Source of the DNA: Terebella lapidaria
Taxonomy: Eukaryota > Annelida > Polychaeta > Terebellida > Terebellidae
Length of the DNA: 64,000 nucleotides
Reading direction: 5' to 3'
Assembly: GCA_949152475.1 (NCBI GenBank)
Contig: OX424570.1
Location: forward strand, 18,224,694-18,288,693
Shown here: positions 1-11,031 of the stretch, piece after piece
Layout of the letters: each line of letters opens with the position of its first letter
Position numbering within the stretch: position 1 is the first letter of the stretch
Made by a program: the position numbers and the translations under genes
Notes under the pieces: model-generated
The model's database searches: none
Told to the model about the DNA's origin: nothing
Seen by the model: the letters and a program-made list of their open reading frames with translations, nothing else

Positions 1-3000
1 ACTCATGAGTACTGACATGCGTTTGGAGTCAGACTTTGAATCAGATTCCTCCCCGTCTTCTTCACTGCCAGCAACAGCCTGAAATATATCAGCGAAATCA
101 AAATTTTGAGGTTAACTCTGACAACGGGAGATGTTCAAATACACTTAAATTACTTCATGATGTATGTGGTTAGTTAAGGATATTCACAGTTTTTTTTAGT
201 TATAACTCCGTAGACATGTTATGCAGATGATTACAAAGTACAAAGTTCTACAAAATTATTTCTGGGAATAAGAAGGGGCAAGTAGTATGTCTTGGAAATG
301 AGGCAATCACGTCATAAAACTAGACGCTTCCGGTCGCCTACGACCGCTTGGGTGTATCCCCCGTAGCCCTATCATCCCTGTTGCCCCAAATATATCGCTG
401 ATGTACATTGTGAGTGTGAAACCTTTCAGACTTATTGAAGGTCGAATTCAAGATCACCACTAAAATCACTGCATTCGAATTTCCATTTCGACATGTTCGA
501 AAAAAGTAACGAAATTACAGCCAGATAAAAGTTTTCACCTAAAGCTATATTTCAACTCAGAATATTTGACAAACTTGGTTCGCAACTAAGTTGCGAGATG
601 ACTAAATTGGAGCCAGATCGAACTTTTCACTGTAAGTTATATTTCAACTCATACTATGTGCCAAACAACTCATACTATGTTCCAAGTTGAAATTCAAAGT
701 AAAAGTTGACCAAAACTACATTTCAAGATGACGAAATTGGAGCCAGATCAACTTTTCACCATAATTTAAATTTTAATTCATAATATGTGCCAAACTTGGT
801 TTCAAGCTGAAATTCAAGTAAAAGTTCACCAAAACTGCATTTCAAGATGACGAAATTGGAGCCAGATCGATCTTTTCACCATAAATTATATTTTAATTCA
901 TAATATGTGCCAAACTTGGTTCCAAGTTGAAATTCGAAGTAAAAATTGACTTTACTGGTAAAAATAATGTTAACTTATCCGGTTACACCCATGAAATCTC
1001 TACTGGACAAAACTTTTAAATTGTTGAGTTCAATAATAAATATGTTTCTTGTCTTAACTATTTTTCTTGAGGTCAATAATAGACTTAACTAGTAAAACTG
1101 ATGTTAACTTATTCGGCTACAGCCATGAAATCTCTACTGCACAGAAGCTTTACCTTGTTGAGCCCAATAATAAATGTTTCTTGTCTTAACTATTTTTATT
1201 GTGGCCAATAATAGACTTAACTAGTAAAAATAATGTTAACTTATTCGGTTCCACCTGTGAAGTCTCTACTGGACAAAACCTTTACCTTGTTGAGCTCAAT
1301 AATAAATGTTTCTCGTCTTAATTATTTTTATTGTGGTCAATAATAGACTTAACTAGTAAAACCAATGTTAACTTATTCAGTAATATTGTTCTTTTTTCAC
1401 CAAAAACATCAGTTCTGTATTCTGAACAAGAATCCAGTGCAATTTGCTTTCATAGTACAGGTTATTGGAGTGATCACACATGTCAAAGTAGGTATTTTAA
1501 TTGTCGTAATAAGTTAACCTCTCAAACTTAATAATATTTATTCGATCATTCTGAAAAACAATAGGTTTCGTGTGATGGTCTTTCTCATTGAGCCTGTGCG
1601 ATTTCATCATCATTCATTGAAAACTCCCACCCGTAAAACGTTCACAACCCATGTGTGTTGAACAGGCTAATTTGAGCACAAAATGTTACGCCAATCAGCT
1701 ATTTTGGTTGCTATGGCAACCAAAATCGATAGGTGTCCAGATCTCACCATAAGACATGTCCATATAAAATATTATCAAAATCGGTTCATATTTGCAACCT
1801 GCAGCGCGTTCACAAGAAAGTGTCTGCGGACGCGGACGCGGACGTGGCGGCGCGACGATCGTAAATCCATAGTATCCGCCGAACTTTGTTCGGGGGATAC
1901 AATAATAAATGTTTCTTGTCTTAACTATTTTTCTTGAGGTCAATAATAGACTTAACTAGTAAAACTGATGTTAACTTATTCGGCTACAGCCATGAAATCT
2001 CTACTGCACAGAAGCTTTACCTTGTTGAGCCCAATAATAAATGTTTCTTGTCTTAACTATTTTTATTGTGGCCAATAATAGACTTAACTAGTAAAAATAA
2101 TGTTAACTTATTCGGTTACACCTGTGAAGTCTCTACTGGACAAAACCTTTACCTTGTTGAGCTCAATAATAAATGTTTCTCGTCTTAACTATTTTTATTG
2201 TGGTCAATAATAGACTTAACTAGTAAAACCAATGTTAACTTATTCAGTAATATTGTTCTTTTTTCACCAAAAACATCAGTTCTGTATTCTGAACAAGAAT
2301 CCAGTGCAATTTGCTTTCATAGCACAGGTTATTGGAGTGATCACACATGTCAAAGTAGGTATTTTAATTGTCGTAATAAGTTAACCTCTCAAACTTATTA
2401 ATATTCATTCGATCATTCTGAAAAACAATAGGTTTCGTGTGATGGTCTTTCTCATTGAGCCTGTGCGATTTCATCATCATTCATTGAAAACTCCCACCCG
2501 TAGAGCGTTCACAACCCATGTGTGTTAAACAGGCTAATTTGAGCACAAAATGTTATGCCAATCGGCTATTTTGGTTGCTATGGCAACCAAAATCGATAGG
2601 TGTCCAGATCTCACCATAAGACATGTCCATATAAAATATTATCAAAATCGGTTCATATTTGCAACCTGCAGCGCGTTCACAAGAAAGTGTCTGCGGACGC
2701 GGACGCGGACGCGGCGGCGGCGGCGGCGGCGGCGCGACGATCGTAAATCCATAGTATCCGCCGAACTTTGTTCGGGGGATACAATAATCAAATGATATCT
2801 GTATTGAATATACACACAGCAACTGCAGCCATGGCAAGTGGTCTCTTCTTACGCAGCCAGCTCGATTTGTAGGCATCTAGCTTCTTTCCTTTGTAACGCA
2901 CCTGATGAAAAATGAAAATACTTCTTGATATTAGACTGTGGAAATCTCAAATTTAGCTGCATGGAAATCATGAATATTATTGACATATCTTTCGAAAAGT

Positions 3001-6000
3001 TTCTTGTGCTACACATCATGAACATATGAAATAAAGGGTATCTTTACATATGAAACTAGACGCTTCCGGTCGCCTACGACCGCTTGGGTGTATCCCCCGT
3101 AGCCCTATCATCCCGTGAAATCTTTCAAGCTTATTGAAGGTCGAATGCAAGATCACCAGTAAAATCACTGCATACGAAATGCATTTCGACATGTTCGATA
3201 AAATAACGAAATTACAGCCACATAAAAGTTTTCACCTAAAGTTATATTTCAACTCAGAATATTTGACAAACTTGGTTCCAAGTTGAAATTCAAGCAAAAG
3301 TTGACAAAAACTGCATTTCAAGATGACTAAATTGGAGCCAGATCGAACTTTTCACCATAAGTTATATTTCAACTCATACTATGTGCCAAACTTGGTTCCA
3401 AGTTGGAATTCAAAGTAAAAGTTGACCAAAACTACATTTCAAGATGACGAAATTGGAGCCAGATCAAACTTTTCACCATAATTTAAATTTTAATACATAA
3501 TATGTGCCAAACTTGGTTTCAAGCTGAAATTCAAGTAAAAGTTTACCAAAACTGCATTTCAAGATGACGAAATTGGAGCCAGATCGATCTTTTCACCATA
3601 AATTATATTTTATTTCATAATATGTGCCAAACTTGGTTTCAAGTTGAAATTCGAAGTAAAAATTGACTTTACTGGTAAAAATAATGTTAACTTATCCGGT
3701 TACACCCATGAAATCTCTACTGGACAAAACTTTTAAATAGTTGAGCTCAATAATAAATGTTTCTTGTCTTAACTATTTTTCTTGAGGTCAATAATAGACT
3801 TAACTAGTAAAAATGATGCTAACTTATTCGGCTACAGCCATGAAATCTCTACTGCACAGAAGCTTTACCTTGTTGAGCCCAATAATAAATGTTTCTTGTC
3901 TTAACTATTTTTATTGTGGTCAATAATAGACTTAACTAGTTAAAATAATGTTAACTTATTCGGTTACACCTGTGAAATCTCTACTGGACAAAACCTTTAC
4001 CTGGTTGAGCTCAATAATAAATGTTTCTCGTCTTAACTATTTTTATTGTGGTCAATAATAGACTTAACTAGTAAAACCACTGTTAACTTATTCAGTAATA
4101 TTGTTTTTTTTTCACCAAAAACATCAGTTCTGTATTCTGAACAAGAATCCAGTGCAATTTGCTTTCATAGTGCAGGTTATTGGATTGATCACACATGTCA
4201 AAGTGGGTATTTTAATTGTCGTAATAAGTTAACCTCTCAAACTTATTCATATTTATTCGATCATTCTGAAAAACAATAGGTTTCGTGTGATGGTCTTTCT
4301 CATTGAGCCTGTGCGATTTCATCATCATTCATCGAAAACTCCCACCCGTAGAGCGTTCACAACCCATGTGTGTCCAACAGGCTAATTTGAGCACAAAATG
4401 TTACGCCAATTGGCTATTTTGGTTGCTATGGCAACCAAAATCGATAGGTGTCGTGATCTCACCATAAGACATGTCCATATAAAATATTATCAAAATCGGT
4501 TCAGATTTGCAAGCTGCAGCGCGTTCACAAGAAAGTGTCTGCGGACGCGGACGCGGCGGCGGCGGCGGCGCGACGATCGTAAATCCATAGTATCCGCCGA
4601 ACTTTGTTCGGGGGATACAATAAAGGGTAATTTTATACTCATATTTTTCATTTGAATTGACAAAACCATTAGACTAGGAAAGCTTCAGGCCAATTCAAGC
4701 TTTTGAACATATTGAATGAAAGACCATACTCACAGAGGCCCAACCGCAGCCTGACTTTTTCATGGGATTGACGATTTTCTTGCAGTGTATCGCCCAGGCA
4801 CTGGGGGATTGGAACAATTTGTTGGCTTCCCTCCAGCGAATACTCCCATCTTCCAGCAAATCTGCCGTAAACTTCTGACCCTGAAGATTAAAAAAAATTA
4901 GTCTGAAACATAAATCAAAGTTTGTCTAAATGTAAAAAAATATTGCCATCATACACATCAGAAGTTCATCTTTCAACATATATAGATTTCTCATGAGTGT
5001 ACTTTGTTCTTGATTATTTGTCCAAACAGACTGCATAAATAAAAATATTTACCAGATAAAGCATTATCTATTATTTGGACTGAATATCAGGGCATCAATG
5101 CCATACTTTTGCTACAATATGATTTTCATTTGACACATTATTATTTTACTATACCAAGTAGTCGATGGACATGGTGTTGGGCCCTGGCTGAATGACTCCA
5201 TCAGCCATCAGCATGGCTAGCGTGACCCCTCTTCCCGTGATTGCGTGGTGTGCCCTCTGCCGGGCGCTCAAGTGATCCAACCCCAGTCTTGTTAGACACT
5301 CTGCATCATCCTCATCATCATCTGCATCATCATCATCATCCTCGTCTTCATCATCTTCATCTTCATCATCAATGTTGGACTTGTTGGTGTTCGTGTCGGA
5401 ATCCAATGTTTTGCCGTTGCTGTTCGACGCTTCGATTTTCGACGCAAGGAGAGCGGCCATGTTGGAACCCACAGGCAGATATGGGGGTTGCTTAGTGAGG
5501 TCATCAGTGGTTGCCATGGAAATTGGATTTGCTTGTCGGTAAAGTTCTTGTAGCTGCAAAGCCTCAGGAACTTCTGGGTGCATTGGAATCTTTAATGGTT
5601 CTTTAACACTGGGTGCAGAACTCAACGCTGTTGAAACACTGGCCATGTTGCCTGCTATAAGGGACTCCTGCTCAATAGAACTGCTTTTAGTAGAGCCTTG
5701 CATAGCAGGAGTTTCCTTGGAAACTGTAGTAGTAGTTGTCATGGCAACTGCTGGATGTTGCATGGTGGTCGTGGATGTCAAATCTGTTGCCATGGAGACA
5801 GGAGATGCTCTCGTTGACGACAGACTGGAAACCATGGAAACCGGTGATACTTGCGTGGGAAGACTCACTACAGGGGAGAATCCTGGCAACACTCCAGGAA
5901 AAAACGTCATGGATGACAAACCAGCAGGCAAAGAACTTGTTGAACTGCTAGCGGTGCTCTGAGCTCCAACCGCTGGCACCTCAGAAGAACTCGTTGTAGG

Positions 6001-6624
6001 AAAGTCTTGAGTTTTCACAAGATTTAAAGAATCACCTTTTGGTTGTTCAACGGAGCTATCTTTCTCTGAAAATAAATTATAATTGTATGTTTCAGCAAGA
6101 AAATATGTGAACAAACCATTCATAGTCAAAATGTTTTTCTATGAAATATAACAATTCATGTCTTGTATATTTGTTGGAAAAGGCAATTTACTAATACATG
6201 TATGTACAAAACTTGTAGTTTGTTCAAAAATGGCAATCACCACCAATCGCGTGAACTTTTTATGTATCTGCATGATATCACACTGTATTTATTGGCAGAA
6301 AAATCTGAAGCTTGTTCCTTTTTAATTTTATTGAAACTGAATTTGATTAAAGTCCATACTTTTTTCTATGGCGCCCAGTTGTTCTAATGTTGAAGCCATG
6401 TTTGCAACATGCCCCTCAGGTGTCATGTTGGCCATCGCTCCTAGCAGGGAATGCTGGGCCATCAGATAGCTAGCAAACTGATCAGCTCGAAATCTCTCCT
6501 CATCCGACGTGTTGCCATGGTAACCGGCAGTGGAAAAGGATGGTAGGGGAGTGCTGGTGTCTGCCGAAGCAGTTGTTGCGATGCTGTGATGTTCAGAGTT
6601 GGGTTGATCGGACGAACTGGACAT
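1..6624 (-). CDS. MPND: MPND-like protein (RAMA domain), five coding exons, 3' end outside window
   Basis: Minus-strand exons are 6624-6360, 6065-5155, 4880-4734, 2901-2818 and 78-1. All junctions are GT-AG and the phases fit (one base carried across intron 1, phase 0 afterwards). The start ATG (6624-6622) lies just inside an exon whose acceptor is at 6629, so a 5' UTR exon is expected upstream. About 495 residues are visible. There is a Ser/Thr-rich N-terminus, a long Asp/Glu tract (about residues 320-345), then a domain running from GVTLAMLMADGVIQPGP through FQSPSAWAIHCKKIVNP and KKSGCGWAS to VRYKGKKLDAYKSSWL. This matches the RAMA domain of vertebrate MPND, which is followed in that family by an acidic linker (here AGSEEDGEE) and a JAMM/MPN metalloprotease-like domain. 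The MPN part would lie left of position 1, so catalytic residues cannot be judged. In the known family this is a nuclear putative deubiquitinase-like protein. The introns are heavily invaded by repeats. MYSM1 is less likely, because no SANT or SWIRM domain is seen. Confidence 0.85.
317..1900. mobile_element. Repeat element copy A in MPND intron, TIR-like TGTATCCCCCG ends
   Basis: The element begins near 317 (ctagacgcttccggtcgcc) with a tgtatcccccg block and ends near 1900 with the inverse cgggggataca. The same two ends bound copy B (3053-4619). Inside are about three diverged copies of a roughly 120-bp unit (caaacttggttccaagttg), then about three of a roughly 130-bp unit (ctctactggacaaaac), then a GCGGAC/GCG tract and a small hairpin (ccgaac-tttgttcgg type). 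No transposase is seen, so it is probably non-autonomous. The interval 79-316 is plain intron with nothing recognised. Confidence 0.6.
1034..2782. repeat. 867-bp tandem duplication of the right half of element A
   Basis: The segment from about 1034 to 1900 is repeated directly at about 1901-2782. Corresponding words lie 867 bp apart (for example tgtggtcaataatagac near 1331 and 2198). The copies are nearly identical except that the GCG tract is longer in the second (about 2707-2735). The junction falls at the end of the element, where gggggatacaata runs straight into an internal taataaatgtttc word. This suggests unequal exchange or replication slippage. Confidence 0.8.
3053..4619. mobile_element. 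Repeat element copy B in MPND intron
   Basis: A second full-length copy of the element at 317, in the same orientation, between the MPND exons at 2901 and 4734. It keeps the ctagacgcttccgg start, the internal sub-repeats and the cgggggataca end. It lacks the 867-bp duplication and has a shorter GCG tract. Confidence 0.65.
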
Positions 6625-6628
6625 GGTT

Positions 6629-7761
6629 CTGCAAACAAATAACAGTGAAATTAGTCGGAAAGACGATTACTGATGAAAGGGTTGTGAATTCAAGAATGCA
6701 GATTAAATGTAGATCTACATGTACATTGTAGATTTATACAGATTTCTTTGTTTCTGCGTATACATATTTTTTTGTCTCCAATATTATTATACACCTGGTA
6801 CAGCGTATACATTATAATTATGGTCACTATGTTTATCTGTGATATGTTGGGCCACAATATGGAAACAAGTGCTTGCGCTTTTTTATGTTACCCTGTATAT
6901 TTAACATATTTATTTGTATCTTTATACACCTATTTGTATTTTTTAAAATAAATTTTTATATTGGTAATACAAATAAAAATCAATCAATCAGTATACATGC
7001 AATCCATACGACATCACGAGCGTACATTATCGCAGTGGGGACTTTCATTAACCTTAGGTACGTACCTAATCTTAACCACTGTACCCAATGTTAGGTGCAC
7101 AAAATGGCTGAAAAAGTCTATTTTTGACAAAATATTCGGTTGACCAGAAGTGACACACTGGTGCATAAGTTTGCAATGTTTCAGTTGTAGATAGTGCATT
7201 GGGTATTCAACAACTATTGATTATGAAAGTCCCCACTGCATTATAGTGAATGAGAATGATAGAACACTATATTATCGCCCATGATGCTGTCTTGAATTAA
7301 CTATTCTCGATTAACTTACAATATATTTCAATGGTGAAAAATAACGTATATATACATGAGATTTGAAACTGAACCGTGCAAGTTGTTAATAAACACTAGG
7401 GTTCTCTTTTTGCTGCTAGTTTCTCAACAAAGGGTAGCCGGTGGCCGTGCGGTCTTGTTTACAAAATGTTTCATAAATACCGAAAGTTACCAAAACCGAC
7501 CAATGAGCATTTCGAACTCGCATTTCAGATAGCCGCCCCATGGAGGTCATTTCGAACCATATATATTTTGAGACATGAAATATGCCGACCATAAACAGCT
7601 GATAAAATGTGCACCACCCCCAATAAGATTCAAAGTTGGGGACAACACAATTTTATTCCGAATGTATAGACCTCTATGCAATGTTCCAATGGGGTACCTG
7701 CTGATGCCATGTGCTTTTGGGGCACTGATATTATGCCTATAAAGTAAAAAAAAAAAAAAAA
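6629..7761. other. Upstream flank of MPND, no gene recognised
   Basis: AT-rich sequence upstream of the first coding exon. A 5' UTR exon and promoter of MPND should lie here or further right, but no convincing donor or core promoter stands out. It contains the small MITE at 7032-7239. Confidence 0.5.
7032..7239. mobile_element. Small MITE, about 208 bp
   Basis: The left end gcagtggggactttcatta is matched in inverse orientation by tgaaagtccccactgc at 7224-7239. Both ends are flanked by attat-like sequence (7026-7030 and 7240-7244, approximately). There is no coding content. Confidence 0.6.
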
Positions 7762-9935
7762 TAGCCCAATGGGCTAGAAAGGTTACCGGAGAAATATACA
7801 GAGTCAAGCCGAGAAAGTTGAAGGTCAAATTCAAGGTGACCACTGAAATCGCCATATCTCTAACCGTGAAAATGGGATCAAAGGTTAAATTCTAGATCAC
7901 CAAATTAACTATTCAGCATACATCATTTTCTATATGTTCACTATGGACCCCTAAGCTGTAAATTTGATAATAAGCGAGATATAAGCCATTTTGTAATCTG
8001 ACTTTGAAAATAAAATGACTGACCTTGAAATTTAGGTCAAAGGTCAAATTCAATATCATTAAAATATTCAGAATATATCATTTCCTATATGTTCACAATT
8101 GATTCCTAAGCTGTAAAGTCGGTAATAAGCAAGATATTAGCCATTTTGTCCTGTTGACTTTGAAAATGAGGTCAAAAGTCAAATTCAAGGTCACTAGAAT
8201 ATTCAGCATATATCATTTCCTATATGTTCACAATTGATTCCTAAGCTTTAAAGTCGCTAACAAGCAAGATATTCGCCATTTTGTCCTGTGACCTTGAAAA
8301 TGAGGTCAAAGGTCAAATTCAAGGTCACGAGAATATTCAGCATATATCATTTCCTATATGTTCACAATTGATTCCTAAGCTGTAAAGTCGATAATAAGCG
8401 AGATATTAGCAATTTTGTCCTGTGACCTTGGAAATGAGGTCAAAGGTCAAATTCAAGGTCATGAGAATATTCAGCATATATCATTTCCTATATGTTCACA
8501 ATTGATTCCTAAGCTGTAAAGTCGATAATAAGCAAGATATTAGCCATTTTGTCATGTGACCTTGAAAATGAGGTCAAAGGTCAAATTCAGGGTCATGAGA
8601 ATTTTCAGCATATATCATTTCCTATATGTTCACAATTGATTCCTAAGCTGTAAAGTCGATAATAAGCAAGATATTAGCCATTTTGTCATGTGACCTTGAA
8701 AATGAAATCAATTTAAAGGTCAAATTCAGGGTCATGAGAATTTTCAGCATATATCATTTCCTATATGTTCACAATTGATTCCTAAGCTGTAAATTCGCTA
8801 ATAAGCAAGATATTGGCCATTTTGTCCTGTGACCTTGAAAATGGGGTCAAAGATCAAATTCAAGGTCACGAGAATATTCAGCATATATCATTTCCTATAT
8901 GTTCACAATTGATTCCTAAGCTGTAAAGTCGATAATAAGCGAGATATTAGCAATTTTGTCCTGTGACCTTGGAAATGAGGTCAAAGGTCAAATTCAAGGT
9001 CACGAAAATATTCAGCATATATCATTTCCTATATGTTCACAATTGATTCCTAAACTGTAAAGTCGATAATAAGCGAGATATTAGCCATTTCGTCATGTGA
9101 CCTTGAAAATGAGATCAAAGGTCAAATTCAAGGTCACGAGAATATTCAGCATATATCATTTCCTATATGTTCACAATTGATTCCTAAGCTGTAAAGTCGA
9201 TAATAAGCGAGATATTAGTCATTTTGTCCTGTGACCTTGAAAATGAGGTCAAAAGTCAAATTCAAGGTCACGAGAATATTCAGCATATATCATTTCCTAT
9301 ATGTCCATAATTGATTCCTAGTCTCTAATTTCAATTTTAGGTGAGATATTAGGCTTAATGTGTCCCATTATAAAGCATAGGAGAATTGAACATGGGAAAG
9401 TCCCATTTGGGCCGAGTTTGGGCCCAAAATGGCCCACTTCGAGCGATTCAAGGGCAACGAAATTCATACATGTCACAGGGGTACATATGAGGAGTGTTAT
9501 GCATCAATAAAAAAAAAAGTTACTGAACAGATTTTGAGAAAATGGCCGCCAAAGCCCAAAATTGACCGATTTTCGACGATAACGACCAATTCAAAATGGC
9601 CGCCACACGCAGACCAGCGAATCAAGGGCAACGAAACTTATACACATTATGAAGGACATAATAAGGCAACCTTGTGCTAAAAAAGAAAAAAAGTTACTGA
9701 ACAGATTTTGAGAAAATGGCCGCCAAAGTCCAAAATCGCCATTTTGAAAATATTGTGAAAATCAAAAAACTAAAAAATACCTCCTTCTTGAATTATTTTT
9801 GTGCATTTTTGTGCAAAATTTCGGAAAGATTGGTCCGTAAACAAAAAAGATAAAAATGTGAACGCCGACGCCGGACACCGGACGCCAGATGCAACGCCAT
9901 GCCAATAGGTTATCGGACCATAGGTCCGGTAACCT
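7762..9935. mobile_element. GTTACCGGAC-family TIR element, copy 1, with second tail to 10124
   Basis: It begins tagcccaatgggctagaaaggttaccgga and ends ggtccggtaacct, so the ends are inverted (AGGTTACCGGA / TCCGGTAACCT). Internal order is a 134-bp array, 'aaaatggccgcc' words, a gacgccggacaccggacgcc-like tract, and atgccaataggttatcggacc. A second diverged tail (9936-10124, ending ggttcggtaatct) follows directly. At least six other copies or fragments occur in this window. No transposase is seen, so it is probably non-autonomous. Confidence 0.65.
7900..9345. repeat. 134-bp tandem array, about 10-11 units
   Basis: The word cagcatatatcatttcctat recurs at 8204, 8338, 8472 and 8606, giving a period of 134 bp. 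Each unit contains gaggtcaaaggtcaaattc followed by aaggtca. The first units are more diverged than the middle ones. Diverged relatives appear at 20280-20860 (opposite orientation) and 45580-46300. Confidence 0.9.
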
Positions 9936-10124
9936 AAAAATGCGAAAATAAAAAAACTAAAAAATACCTCCCTCTCGAAATATTTTTAGCAAAATTTCAG
10001 AAAAATTCGATCTTAAACTTTAAAGATAAAATTGTTGACGGACGACGACGACGGACGACGGACGACGACGCTGGACGCATTGACGCCATGCCAATAGGTT
10101 ATCGGACCAAAGGTTCGGTAATCT

Positions 10125-11031
10125 AAAAAACGTTATGTCCATTGTCTGCATTATGCAAAAACCAACATGACATAATTTTAATGCAACATTATTACGTTTT
10201 TATATTAAATGGCACAGTAGACTGTTTCTATGGTTTATCTATACCCGAATTACATGGTGGCGATCCTGGTGGCAAACAGGAACCTCATTGATGAAGCTTA
10301 AATAAAATGGAATATGAAAAGTGTTTTTGTGTGATGACATAATTATGTATGTTATATAATCATGTACATTTCCAAATTTATAAAAAATAAAAATCAGAAA
10401 ATTATCCAGCTGTAGCTGAGCTAGCCTAGCTCATGGGCGCGTTAATTGGAGTTACCATGCAGCTATATAGCCTGAAATTCCATATTGCACACATGACATA
10501 TTCCATGCTCTAGAAATAGGCCTAGCGCCATGTAGTTATCGCCTGTGCTCATTGTTGTTCTATGACTTTGTATTCATTCGGTCATGTTAATTAATTAATG
10601 AACAGCTAGGCCTAAAGTAAGGTTTAGGCCTAACAAAAAACCTCAATGATTTTCATCCTTGATATTTTTTGTAGATTGCAATTTTTTTAAAATTTTGAAC
10701 CTCTAGGAGTGAATTTTGGTGAAAAAACACGATTTTTTGCCAAATGGCAACAGATAAAATTTTGATCCAAAAATAATATGGGCAAGAATCTTTAAATCAT
10801 TCGAGATTTTGTATTGAAGTTGACTGAAGTAAATCTACAAATATTTACAAGGTTCTGCTTTCAAACGATTTTGACTTTAACAGAGAATATAGATGTAATT
10901 GTCGTCCTACATATGACCAGACCAGATACCGGAGATAAAAATGAATTGGGTACGTAATAACATTGCTTGGGTACGAAAGGAAACGAACGAAACGAATGGC
11001 TGTTTCGGTTTTCGGTATTTACCACATAAAT
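10125..11031. other. Intergenic region upstream of COPS8
   Basis: AT-rich sequence between the element tail and the COPS8 start codon. No TATA box is obvious near 11032. The COPS8 promoter presumably lies in the last few hundred bases. No other gene is seen. Confidence 0.5.

Noticed and set aside
1695-2876. Minus-strand Pro/Arg-rich frames across the GCG tract
   Set aside because: They arise from the GCG/GCGGAC microsatellite in the intronic element. The second one merely runs into the real MPND exon at 2901-2818.
5241-5962. Plus-strand frames opposite the acidic and Ser/Thr-rich part of MPND
   Set aside because: They are shadows of a low-complexity coding exon.
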